In this document: piece after piece, positions 46,840 through 57,519 of the stretch
Numbering within the stretch: position 1 is the stretch's first letter
How the letters are laid out: every line of letters starts with the position of its first letter
Assembly (NCBI GenBank): GCA_905221605.1
Contig: CAJNDS010002101.1
Coordinates: 610,280-674,279, forward strand
From: Symbiodinium natans
Taxonomy: Eukaryota; Sar; Dinophyceae; Suessiales; Symbiodiniaceae
DNA length: 64,000 nucleotides
Direction of reading: 5' to 3'
Notes under the pieces: generated by a model
Told to the model about the DNA's origin: nothing
The model's database searches: none
What the model saw: the letters and a program-made list of their open reading frames with translations, nothing else
Position numbers and translations under genes: made by a program

Positions 46840-47640
46840 CCCTCCCTTGTTCGCCAGCTTGCCAAATGCTGGCCCCGGCCCATTGAGGTACTAGAGGCAT
46901 ATTCCAACGGCATGGCGTTTAAAGCGAAAAGTTTTGCCCCCCAAACCAAGAACAATGACCAGCACTGAGAGCTTGACGTTTGAGAGGGCATTTCATGGGC
47001 CAAGCCAACTTGGGGTCGGGCATTCACAGCTTCGAAAGCTGCAGTCTCAGCTTCATGAAGAAGCCGAGCCTAAGTCTCTTTGCCGGACTTTGCCGGAGTC
47101 ACAGTCGGAGCTACATACTGCAACATCTTGCCGAGAACAACAATGAGCAATGCTTGGCGCTAAGTAGATGACCAAGCAAGCAGCACGCTCTGGCCTCTGC
47201 CAGATACCAACTTTCATTATCTTACATTGACCCTCTCTTTTCGGTCAAACCCTGGCATGGCCTGGAAAGTGAGGAGGGAGCCGGACGTGGCCTGTCAGAT
47301 GCTGTAGAGAGGGAGTATGGATCAATTTTTGAAAGCTTGAGCACAGAAACGCTGGTTTCAGCATCAGATTGAACTGCATCCCTTCAGCATGCGCGTGTGG
47401 ATGCCTCATTCATTCACACAACCATGCCGTCAAGCCATGAAGTGCTTGCAGCAAACAGGTCATTCCACAACACTCCCATACCCTCTGCCTTTCGACGGGG
47501 GCACAAAGCTCCACAAGGCGCAGCTGCCCCGCCAGACACATGTCCCACCACCTTCACAGGTCTTGGATTCGTCAGATTAGTCAGATCTGTCAGATGTGTC
47601 AGGCTTGTGATTTGTGACTGAAATACACTCTTATGATATT
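46840..47640. other. 3' flank of the Sfi1-like gene
   Basis: No coding exon recognised. About 47575-47615 holds short TCAGAT repeats just downstream of the stop at 47648. I see no polyadenylation signal I can support. Confidence 0.3.
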
Positions 47641-47647
47641 CAGGGAT

Positions 47648-50560
47648 CTAGGCAGGAATAAACGACATGGTAGCATCAAACCAAGCTCGGCAGATCAGCC
47701 TGTGAAACACACGCCGCACCAGGGGCGCTTGCTTCAGGTACAAGCGTCTGCGCAGATCTTCAGCAGGTGATACGACAATATTCGGACAGCACTCGCTTAA
47801 CTCGTCCTGCACAGATAGCAATGGATCGGACAGGGTCGGCTTGGCATCGTCGGGTCTCTGAAAACTCTGAAGCTTTGATGAGGACCTTAAAGATGGACCA
47901 TGCTGCGAGCTTGGCGCTTGCGCACACATCACAGGTTGATACACAGCTGGCAGCTGCTCTTCTTCCGGCTGGCTCTCCTCATCTGTAATGACTTCAACTT
48001 CCGCAGCGGAGTTGTGGGACTTGTTCTGAGCAGGGTCCTCCTTTGGCGGTGAAAGAGCTTCCTTTAGTTGGCTATTGGAGCCTGTATCAACTTCGGATAC
48101 TTCAGCCAGGGGAACAGACTTTGTGTAGATTGCAAGCTGCACAATACGCACCCATGATAGGAGCTTGACTGGGCAAGCAACGAGCCAGAGCCATTTCTGA
48201 AAACACTTCACTATCGTGAAGCTACTAAGCAAAGCTGCAAGCCTTGCTTGAATGTCCACGTTGGTCCGTGCACGCCGGTTGGACATTTTAAGTTGACACC
48301 AGGCATGCATCGTCAATTGAAGTAAGCCTCTCGCTGCCTCTTCGCCCAAACGTTTGGTGCTCTGTTGCCTAGCAGCTTGGGCAGCTTGCTCACAAGATTT
48401 CAGTGCCGAACGGCTTTCTTGTAGATGCTCCACCTTCCAAGCGAGGAAAGCGACACATCTAATTGCATCGTCACGACTGTCGCGGAAAAGCACGTGTCGC
48501 AGCTGCCTGATGTCTAATGCGCTCAATCTAGACCTGGAGTCGGCGGAGCTGCTCGACATTCGTTGCTGACGTCTCGAAATGCCCTGCGCTGCCCAAGCCA
48601 GCAACACAAGTCGCAGGTGCAGCCGGCGCCTCTCCGTGACCCTGATTCCTTCGTCTGGCTCCGAGCGCTCGGGTACCTGACGATCTGCACGCAGCCTCTG
48701 CGTGACCCACATCCAGCGATAGAACCATCGGGTGGAAAGGCTCGTACGCCACAGGATTCCACTGAGGGCTTCTAACTTGCTTCTCTCGTGACTGCGACTT
48801 GCCCGACTCATCTGACTCTGCCGCCAAGCGACTAAACACAAGCCGAGAACTTCGGCATGCCCTTGCTTGCTGCTGTTCAGGGCGTAGCCTTGACACTGCC
48901 GCTGCAGCCGCGCAAGGCGTGCAAGCCAGGACCAAGATGCAAAGACACTTTGCAGCGCCACCAAGCGCACAAAATGCGCATGTTGTGCTGCAAGCTCTGC
49001 GACCACTGCCTTTCCAGTTGAGTCGGTCCTGTCCAGAACATGCCGTAACCGGCCGGCTTCACAGGCGAATTGCCAAACAATAAAGGCAAGAAGCAGGAGA
49101 AGTCGCTCAGCGCGCTGGTGCAATGCCATGTTCTGCTCCGTGACCACTGCGTGCTCGCGCTCGGTCCGAGCTTCCATCGCATCAACCAAGCACTCGAGCG
49201 CAGTCTGTCGCGCACGGCTTCGAAGCATGCTGGCGACAAGTCTTTCCCATGAGGCTTCAAATGCTTCAAGGGCTTCAACCTCCCGCGTACACGTGGAACG
49301 CCACGCTTTCCAACAGCTGCGAACAGCGTCCTTCTCGGAGAAAAGCTTTAACTTTTCGCACAAGGACTGTTTACTGTGGCCCAGAAGCGACTTGGCTTTC
49401 CAAGCTCCGAACGTCACGGAGCAAAACCGCCCTTGCAAGCTGCGGCTTCCTTTGAGCTTCAGCTGAAGGGAATGCCCACGCAGTACAAGGAGCTCCCAAG
49501 CAATGAAGTAGGGACCGGCGCTGTCCAAAACGCCCCTGCAGTGGCTCCAGTGGCCCACTGACAGGTGCCGTAGCCCTTGTAGCCTTTGCAGCGCATGAAA
49601 AGTCCACCAGGACCAGGCTCTCAAGACCATTTGCCGCAAAGCCCTCGCTTTCTGGCCCTGGCTCTCCCAGCATTGCAATCGGTCTGCAAGCTCCACACTT
49701 GCTTTGTGAAAGCCCTGCAGGCCATAACTTCCGACGCCCTGCGAGCCCACGTCAAGCTGCATCTCGGGGATTTCGTCCTCCGACCATACGAAAGACCCAT
49801 CAGAAGAAGATGCGAAAGAGTCGAAAGCGTGTCGTGCCATGCACGGGTACGAACCAGGCCCACCAGCTTGCAATACTTGCAGATCAACGTTCTCAGCATC
49901 GGGACTCCATCTTTCCAATCGTGCCTCTGCGGTGGTACTCCACCAAGCTGCAAAAACATTTCGCAGATCCACGTGCAGTTGCCGTGCAGCTGTGCCAATT
50001 TGGACCTTGTCTTGCAGACTGTGCACCAGAGTGCGAACAGTCGTCAGTCGCCTGGAAGAGTCGCAGAGCTGCGCTTCCAAAACAAGAAGCTTCCAGGCAT
50101 TCCCTGAAGATGCCATGATGGAGCCCTGACTGGTCAAAACCGTCGAAGCAGGATGCAGTTCCCCGGTTCAGACACAACCCAACCTTAACTTCAGCACTAC
50201 CACAAGCTGTCACAAGCTTCCAAGGCGCCGCTCGAAGCCAAGCTCTGAATGCCTCGAGAGAGTTGGCAGGAAAATCTTGTGCCGTGAAAAACGTGGGCCT
50301 TCCAAACATATCCAGACTGCACCAAGCTTTCCACCTGGGCCATTGCTTTCAACTGCGCTCGCAGAGCGATTTGATGTGCCACCTGACAACGTTCAGCACG
50401 TTCAGGTGTTTGTCGGGCAGGTGGATATGACGCTCACACCCTGCCTCCTTCGTGACCCTGCTCCCACTGACGGCAAGCAAGTGCCAGGCACGCAGAACTG
50501 AACTAGCCTGTGCCAGTAGAAAGCGGTCAGGAACAAAAGTGGCAGATATCACGTCGTTCA
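47648..50560 (-). CDS. Large tryptophan-rich Sfi1/centrin-binding-like protein
   Basis: A last exon of about 2.48 kb (47648 to about 50131; acceptor TTTTGACCAG; stop TAG at 47648) is open for more than 820 codons, very long for this window. It carries many copies of a loose 20-35 residue unit ending in hydrophobic-x-x-W (FGAWKAK, CWKAWRS, FASWSWL, FLAWKVEH, MHAWCQL, FQKWLWL) on long amphipathic helices. That is the style of Sfi1-type centrin-binding proteins of centrosomes and contractile fibres. The C-terminal 150 residues are acidic and Ser/Pro-rich (EVITDEESQPEEEQLPAVYQ). Upstream exons on the same strand at about 50180-50270 (LEAFRAWLRAAPWKLV) and 50450-50560 (LLAQASSVLRAWHLLAVSG) carry the same motif, so the gene starts beyond 50.5 kb. 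The function is inferred from pattern only. Confidence 0.65.
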
Positions 50561-50704
50561 AAGTCCTGCTGCAAGTGCCGGCTGCCGATGAGCCAAACAG
50601 CCTTCAACGTCTGTACCAGATGCGCCTCAGATCATCGATGCTTGGACTGTGCAAATATGTCCTCTGCTTACAAGGCCAAGCCAGGGTTCAGTCATATGGA
50701 CCAG

Positions 50705-50780
50705 CGATGCTACGCCATGCTACGCCATGCTACGCGATGCTACGCGATGCTACGCGATGCTACGCGATGCTACGCTGCTA
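50705..50780. repeat. 10-bp tandem repeat (CGATGCTACG)
   Basis: Seven to eight decamer copies; early units carry CCATGCTACG. Confidence 0.95.
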
Positions 50781-50789
50781 TGCCCAGCC

Positions 50790-51470
50790 CATTTCTCAAG
50801 GCCAAGCTGCACAGTCTTGAACACCTGGCCGATTCGTGGCCACCCAAGAGCCTTCGAGTTTGGCAGCCTCTGCAAAGGACGATTCGACGTTGTGTCACAA
50901 AGCAAGCAAAGCAAGCAAGGCGAGTTTCAGGAAACAGCCACCTAAGCACAATAGTTGGACCCCTGTAGCGTACGGTTCTATAATTGGCACTGTCAGCTAC
51001 ATCCCTCCCTTTAACTTGGATAGAAAAGGTGCGAAAGCATGCGGCGAGCTCAAGGCTTTGACGGCTTTGCCTGATGGAGATGCTGCGCCCACAGGTTGCG
51101 TTTGGCATCGAGGCTTTGGGCCTGAGACAATCTTTGAGAAGTTCTCCACTGACAAGGATTGCGCAGAAAAACGATATCGGTGAGATGGCGGATCTCCTGG
51201 GTCTTGAGCAGTTGCCCACCCAGCCGTGGCACATGCGCATTCCATGATGATTCTTGGGTGTTCTGGGTAAAATGCCAACCCGGATGTACTTACACAGATG
51301 CATCATGTGTCTCACGGATGGATCAGAAGGACGGCCAATTTTATCTTCGCTGTGAATGAAACATCTGGACACAAGCTCTCGCTGGGTTGAGTCCTTTTGA
51401 ACGTGCTCCTCCCGCTCATTTTGGCAAGGCACCGACCAATCTTTGGGCCGAGCCTTGAGCCACAAGCACC
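50790..51470. other. Stop-poor stretch, open on both strands
   Basis: The minus strand is open for about 231 codons (50770-51465) and a second minus frame for about 90. The plus strand is open at 50836-51183 (GAKACGELKALTALPDGDAA, FGPETIFEKFSTDKDCAEK). Overlap of three long frames without a family match prevents a call. The plus frame has the more protein-like text. Confidence 0.25.
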
Positions 51471-52262
51471 GACCACACTCGAAGCGCTGATATAATTAGG
51501 GGCCAGGACAGCCGGGAGCCATGTTGACTTCTCCTAAACATGCCCGGGCTCGGCAGTCGAGCTCTTGGAGTTTGAGTGCGGGATGGGCACAAAAGGAGTT
51601 CGGAGCCTTGGCATTCAGCACGAATCGCGGATGGGAGGGCGGTCGATGGGCCGACGGACGAAGGCATGGTGTGGTGGGGGGTGGGCCACGGAAATGGACA
51701 AATGCAGGGTGCGGATTCAAGAGGAACAGCCCCCCAAAATGAATCGAAAACGTCAACAAGAACAAGACTGAAGCCGGGCCAGCTTTCGCGACAATTCAAT
51801 AAGCATACCAAGGAAGACCAGCGAAGGCCACTTTCCATGGCTGCAAGCTTCCTCTCAATGGCCCTTGACTTTCCGGGATTGCCTCGACACCTCTGCAGGC
51901 GCGTCTTGCCTTGTCTGACCCTCTTGTTGCCACACGCCTGTCAGTGCCAATGGAAACGAGGTCGATTTCTAGTAGAAATCTGCCTACGAATCCCTGGGCA
52001 TCCAAAACCCAACAACCGACGCGGGCTCGTGCAGTCCCCGCTGGCGGGCACTTTTCTGGTGACCAACTTGATGGCCGGTGAGAGACCTTGACTGCATTGT
52101 TTCATTGCGATGCAAATTTCTGCTAGAAATCTACAGTTTTCCACTCCGGAAGGCACCGAAGGAGCTTGGAGCCTTTCAGGCAAGTTTCTGTTAGAAATCC
52201 ACTTTCTCTCCATTCCGACTGGGTTCGTCATGGTTTGCTAGCAATGTACCTTTCTTCCACTT

Positions 52263-52318
52263 CCCTAAACCCTAAACCCTAAACCCTAAACCCTACACAA
52301 CCTGGACCCTGAACCCTG
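52263..52318. repeat. Internal telomere-type tract, CCCTAAA orientation
   Basis: Four intact CCCTAAA units, then degenerate CCCTACACAA, GGACCCTGAA and CCCTG units. Confidence 0.9.
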
Positions 52319-52734
52319 CCCGCAGCAGGAGAGGATGCCCTTTACATCTCGGAGATTGGAAACGCAGCCGCAGACTTGATAAGACTTTGAACGGGTACTT
52401 ACTTCGAACCATGGTGCCACCGGCATGATGGTCTGTCAGGAGAACATATCCCTCTCCCCGCCATCGATTCAGCACATTGCGAAGAAACCTGAGAATGTAG
52501 AAAAAAAACCTTGTTGCATGTAGGTCCCCCCCTGGTGGGATTCTACATTTATTACAGGTGAGGGGATACCTTGAAGGTATATACTGTACGCACACCGTCC
52601 CAACATTCCGACCCCCTGGTTCCTGTCAAGATGTCTTTCGCGTTTACGAAATCCCCAGTCTAAGACTAGATACACAACGCAACGGAATCATGATCGGAAA
52701 CGATGACAGAGCAAATCGCGTCCCCCATTGCGCT

Positions 52735-52850
52735 CATGATCGGAGACCATGGGAGACCACGGACCCAAACCACGTGACGCCTCCCAACCCCTGTCGCTCA
52801 TGATCGGAGACAGTGGGAGACCACGGACCCAAACCACGTGACACCCGCCG
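52735..52850. repeat. Two-copy tandem repeat, unit about 64 bp
   Basis: CATGATCGGAGACCATGGGA at about 52735 and CATGATCGGAGACAGTGGGA at about 52799, each followed by GACCACGGACCCAAACCACG. Confidence 0.9.
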
Positions 52851-53422
52851 GAAGACGCATGCATCGGCCCGTGCACATATGAAAGCTCGGAGCAGTCGGA
52901 GCAGGCTTCCATCACCGATCACCTGTGTCAACTTGTATGTCTTTTCGAGGAGCTGACAAATAAGACCAGCCCAGGAATCATGACCCCAAAGCAACCAAAG
53001 CTGCCCAGCACACATCCGTGTGCGGCTGGGCATCGCCTCAAGGCCAAAGTCTGAGTCCTGACCCGGAAGCCAGCAGCCATGGGAGCAAGTTGTGCTCGAA
53101 AAGCCACACTCATGGACTCCGTTGAGACCTGCGTCGACCCGTGTAACCTCACCAAGCCGGGCAACACGCAAAAGCCCAGGCACCCAGATCAGACGGGGTT
53201 TGCAGGCGGACTCATGGGGATGGTAAAGGCAACAGCGACTGCAGTTTTTGTCGAGCGCTTGCAATGCCCTTCTTTGCAAGCTCGGTGCCTCATGACGCCT
53301 TACAGCTTCAGGCCCTGAGTATGTAACACATGAAATATTCGACAAGACCATGCCATACCGGACTATGCTATATGCTATGACAGTATATAGCAATGCAACA
53401 CAATAAACCGACCATGCCGCAC

Positions 53423-53467
53423 TGTACTGTACCATACCATACCATACCGTACCGTACCATACCAACA
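53423..53467. repeat. 5-bp tandem repeat (TACCA/TACCG)
   Basis: About nine pentamer copies. The long minus-strand frame 52734-53594 crosses this and is rejected as a gene. Confidence 0.85.
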
Positions 53468-53977
53468 CACAACAATGCTGCGCCACGTCTGGTACAGACA
53501 ATAAGCGAAGTATGGGCAGGCCGAAAGGCAAGGCCGTCCTAAACTGCCCAACGCGTCCGTCAGGACACCCACACAAGCGCCAGGGCCGAAGCAATAGCGT
53601 AGCACTCAGTACACCTTCTTGCAGTTAGATTGGCAAGTAAGTAAGTGTGAATGCACAAAGATTTGAGACCAAAAAAAACTTTTTTGCGACACAGTAGCAG
53701 CACAGCGCTTATAGCACGCGGATGCGTGCTGTACCTCGCTGCGTTAACGCGCAATGCATTCCTTGGCGTTCTCGCTCTTACTGACCAAGGAAGCGCGCAG
53801 TAAGCAACCTCAGCGCAGGCCCTGACTGCAAGGGTAAGTAGGAGCACCTGCATGCTTGACCTACAGGTCCGTGTCATGCTCACAAGCGCGCCAGGCAGTT
53901 ACGCAACGTGTCTCGCGAATGTAAGGCAAGTAAAACCCACTTGCTACTGGCCAGCACTTGCTACTCTGCTGCTTCCA

Positions 53978-55490
53978 GGGGCTGCATCCCGTTACCCTTC
54001 GGCGAAGGGGGCTTCGAAGCCTTCGAAGCCTTCGAAGCCGAAGGGTCGAAGGGGGGGGGGGTGAAGGTCTGAAGGCTTCGAAGGCTTCGAAGGCGAGGAC
54101 GAAGGGGAAAGGGCTTCGAAGGCTTCGAAGGTGAGAACGAAGGCTTCGAAGGCTTCGAAGGGTGAGGACAAAGGGAGGAGGGGGGCTTCGAAGGCTTCGA
54201 AGGGTGAGGACGAAGGGGACTTCGAATGCTTTCGAAGGTGAGGACGAAAGGGCTTCGAAGGCTTGGAAGGTGAGAGACGGGGCATCTCCAGAGTCTCACT
54301 TCTCTGACTTTCGAAGAATGAGATCCAAAAATGAAATCCAAAAAACAAAACAAGATTCGAGGGATGGAATTTAGAAGAAGTCCCTTCTCTCTCATCTTCA
54401 AAAATAAATTACAGGCCTTGGACAAGAAATTGAGGCTACAGGCTTCGAAGGATAACAAGAAACTGAGAGGGGTTGAATTTAGAATAATTCTCTTCTCTTC
54501 TTTTGCACAAAACACAGGCCTTCGAAGGACAAGAAATTGAGGGGGGTGGAATTCAGAATAATTCTTCACTCTTCTCTTCTACAGGCTTCGAAGGACAACA
54601 AGAAACTGAGAGCGTGAATTTAGAATAAAAGCTTGCCCCAAGGACGAACGGGGAGAGGCTTCGAAGGCTTCGAAGGTGAAGACGAAGGGGTTTCGAAGGC
54701 TTCGAAGGCGAGGACGAAAGGGGGGGGGCTTCGAAGGCTCGAAGGGTGAGGAGGAAGGGGGCTTCGAAGGCTTCGAAGGTGAGGACGAAGGGGGCTTCGA
54801 AGGCTTCGAAGGCGAGGACGAAGGGGGAGGGGGCTTCGAAGGACAACAAGAAACTGAGGGCGTTTGGAATTTAGAATAATTCTCTCCTCTTCCCTTCGAT
54901 TCTTCCCTCTTGTCGAAGGGGGGGAGGCTACGCGCCCTCCCCACACCCCCCCCCGGAAAGCTTCTCTTCTGCAGGCTTTCGAAGGATAACAAGAAACTGA
55001 GGGGGGTGGAATTTAAAATAATTCTCTTCTCTTCTCTTCCACAGGCCTTGAAGGACAAGAAATTGAGAGGCGTCGAATTTAAAATAATTCTTCACTCTTC
55101 TCTTCCACAGGCTTCGAAGGACAACAAGAAACTGAGCGTAGAATTTAAAATAATTCTCTCCTCTTCCCTTCGATTCTTCTCTCTTTTCGAAGAGAGGAGG
55201 CTACGCCCCCCCCCCCTCCCCCGCGGAAAGCTTGCTCCCGAATTGCATAGGCGATGGTTTCCAAAGCTTCGAAGGCTTCAAAGGTGAGAGTGAAGATGCT
55301 TTTCAAAGGCTTCGAAGGCAACGGGGAGAGGCTTCGAAGGCTTCGAAGGTGAAGACGAAGGGGCTTTGTTCGAAGGCGAGGACGAAGGGGGGGGCTTCGA
55401 AGGCTTCGAAGGGCAAGGACGAAAGGAGCTTCGAAGGCTTCGAAGGTGAGGACGAAGGGGGCTTCGACGGCCCTGACCGCTGGCTCGCCC
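53978..55490. repeat. TTCGAAGGC-based low-complexity domain, block 1
   Basis: Dominated by GGCTTCGAAGG repeated head to tail and interspersed with GAGGACGAAGGGGG. The core TTCGAA is a palindrome. It begins with a distinct module GGCTGCATCCCGTTACCCTT that recurs at 58169. All frames are open for long stretches (Lys-Pro-Ser or Phe-Glu-Gly repeats) because the unit has no stop. I regard these as repeat products. Confidence 0.95.
54390..55240. repeat. Tandem units of about 65-80 bp resembling splice acceptor plus exon
   Basis: Six or so copies with the plan: pyrimidine tract (CTTCTCTTCCACAG), then GCTTCGAAGGACAACAAGAA, then ACTGAG and a GTGGAATTTAGAATAATTC segment. Copies at about 54435, 54510, 54580, 54840, 54975, 55040 and 55110. 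Two variants (GACAACAAGAAACTG and GACAAGAAATTG) alternate. The CAG|GC border is exactly what real acceptors in this window look like. Confidence 0.85.
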
Positions 55491-55749
55491 CTGCCTTCCG
55501 CCCCCAACTCTCTAATCCCCCCCCACCCACACACCCCTCCCTCTCCCCCACTCTCACCCAGTCTTTTGTGTTTGACCCTAACCCTTCCCCTGCCCCACCT
55601 CCCCACCTCCGTTTGTTTCTCCTCTTCCCAACCATTCCACTCCACCTCCACTTACCCATCCCGCTCCCCTTGTCCTTGGCACTCCCTCTCCACCGCCCAC
55701 TCCGCCCCTGACCAATCTTTTGCCCTGCGCCCAACCCTCCCATCTCTTG

Positions 55750-55955
55750 TTTGGCGTCTTTTCTTTGAAGTCACAGTGCCGAAAAGAAAAATTGGCAGAG
55801 TTAGAGCAAGCGTGGCTGACGCTTCAGTTGATGAAGAAGAGGCTCATCTTCCCCGTCGAAAGCACACCTAAGAGGCTCAATACCTGCTAGGCTGCGAGCC
55901 AATGCTGCGCAGCTGCAACACGTTAACAGAGCGCACAAAACTACAACTGCTGCTT
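55750..55955 (+). CDS. Possible plus-strand exons in the repeat domain
   Basis: About 55765-55870 reads VTVPKRKIGRVRASVADASV and DEEEAHLPRRKHT before a stop. About 55890-55954, after CTAG|G, reads LRANAAQLQHVNRAHKTTTA and a stop. The lower repeat content and basic composition look coding. This would be the only plus-strand gene in the window. It may belong to an element that lies between the two copies of the 53978/58169 module. Confidence 0.3.
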
Positions 55956-57510
55956 AAATTATCATCAGGCAATTCTTCGCTGATGATGGACCGTATGTGA
56001 TGATGTAAATTCTGTGCCTCCAGTCTAGACGTGGAAGAACTCAAGCCTCCGTAACAACCTGCGGGACCGCCAAGATGGAATGTGATATATGATGGAACGT
56101 TAAAGATCCGCAAGCATACAAGTCACCCTGCGCGTGAGTCCAACCACACAAGTGCATCCACTCATAACAAAGCTTGGCAGCTTTCGTGTGCCTTTTTGTC
56201 CTGCGCAAAAATCCCCATGCGCTTTCTCACGTCCAAGGTCAAAAGGTACAAATTCGAGGCCGTGTGATTACTCGAGTGGGTTATGCTGGTGATTGCACTA
56301 AGACAAGTAATCGCGTTTTCAAATCTTGTTGCACATTTTTGTGCTTGTTATTGCAGGACCTGCATCATGCACACCTGCCGAGGTAGCTGTTGTGGGGCTT
56401 TGGCATGGCTTGCGTTAAGTTGTCTTGTAATAAGAGCTTCTGTAGGAACCACTTTTCTCGAGGTGGACCTGCTGCACTTCACGTGGGCGGCTTCCGAATT
56501 CTGACCGTCCTCAGAGCAAACTCGCCTTGAAGCTGCCCGAAAGCAGCCAGGGCTGAGTTGTTGCTTGGTGGGGTGCTTTGCGCGTGCAGGCCTTTGAGAG
56601 CGACCCAGTGCGCCGTGGCAGCATTATGCGCTTTTGTGGATTGTCCCAGTTGCTACCAATTGCGCGTAAATGCCAAGTCAAGTCTGGCGTCTGCTGGATC
56701 GCTTTGGTGATTCCTGATATTATGGTTTGCTTGCTCAGTCTTGGTACTGGTGAGCGCTTTTCAACACGTGGCTTCTACATGCTGGCATTGTCAGTTGCAG
56801 GCTTCTTACAGTGTGGCTCTGCGATTCCTACAGTGTTGCTTCATGAAGGAACCCACGCTGACTCCACTGGCTGACCACCGCTACTCAAGTGCTCCGCAGG
56901 CAATCGTTGTAACTGCAGCGATTCGGCCTATTGCTTGTTTGCTCTGAGGTCGCTCTTGGCAACTAGATGTTGATCAAGAAGTCCCCACTGGCAAACCACC
57001 ATGGGGCATCGCGGGTGCACTCTTCCGTCCGGAAGGGTGTGCCAAATTGTCCTCTCTTGTGACCATTTGATGATTGATGGACACTGAAATTTGCTGAGCC
57101 TGCACTTCGCTCTTGCTAGGTTGACATATAGGACTGCAGCTCGCCAAGAGCATTACCGACCGGCTCTGCGCAAACAACTTTGAGATGGTGATTTTGACTT
57201 CCTGGCATACTTCGCATTTTGCGACCTCTCTACGAGCTTTGGTGCTTCAAGGATCCGCCCTTGAACTACAACGACGAGTTTGAGTTTTGAGCGCGTGGGG
57301 AGTTTCTTAGCTCTTTCGCCCTTTCTTCTTGGTTTCCTTGTCTGCTTCGCTTGGTTGCTGGGTGGTGTGTTGTTGTTGTTGTTGCTTCGGTTGGTGGTGT
57401 TGTTCGTCTTTCTTGTTCTTCTTGCTTCTCACGGCGATCTGTTTCACACCTAGTTGCGAGACCCACAAGAACGGCCTACTGTGCTACTGATGTAGTAAAG
57501 AGGCGTCCGC
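55956..57510. other. Lower-GC island between the two TTCGAAGGC blocks
   Basis: Normal-complexity sequence, T-rich on the plus strand toward 57500. Short plus-strand protein-like pieces occur (about 56085 VIYDGTLKIRKHT; about 56470 SRGGPAALHVGGFRILTVLR). No family is recognised and no terminal repeats are proved. Confidence 0.3.
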
Positions 57511-57519
57511 TTAAAAAAA

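Larger units (their letters stand above)
51480..53960. other. Non-coding transition zone with several repeats
   Basis: No gene recognised. It holds the telomere-type tract at 52263, a two-copy tandem at 52735-52850, three near-palindromic TTTCTRSTAGAAATC sites (about 51965, 52116, 52185) and a pentamer array at 53423. Long minus-strand frames here run through those repeats and are not counted as genes. Confidence 0.4.

Noticed and set aside
50115-50137. Start of the Sfi1-like protein at 50137
   Set aside because: The triplet there is TTG, and a good splice acceptor (TTTTGACCAG) lies at 50132 with motif-bearing exons upstream. An internal start is unlikely.
52734-53594. Minus-strand open frame of 286 codons
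   Set aside because: It crosses the 64-bp tandem and the TACCA pentamer array. The Tyr/Trp/Gly-rich text is repeat-derived.
53961-55743. Several long open frames of 100-200 codons in the TTCGAAGGC domain
   Set aside because: The repeat unit has no stop codon in any frame. Lys-Pro-Ser, Phe-Glu-Gly and Arg-Leu-Arg strings are low-complexity products.
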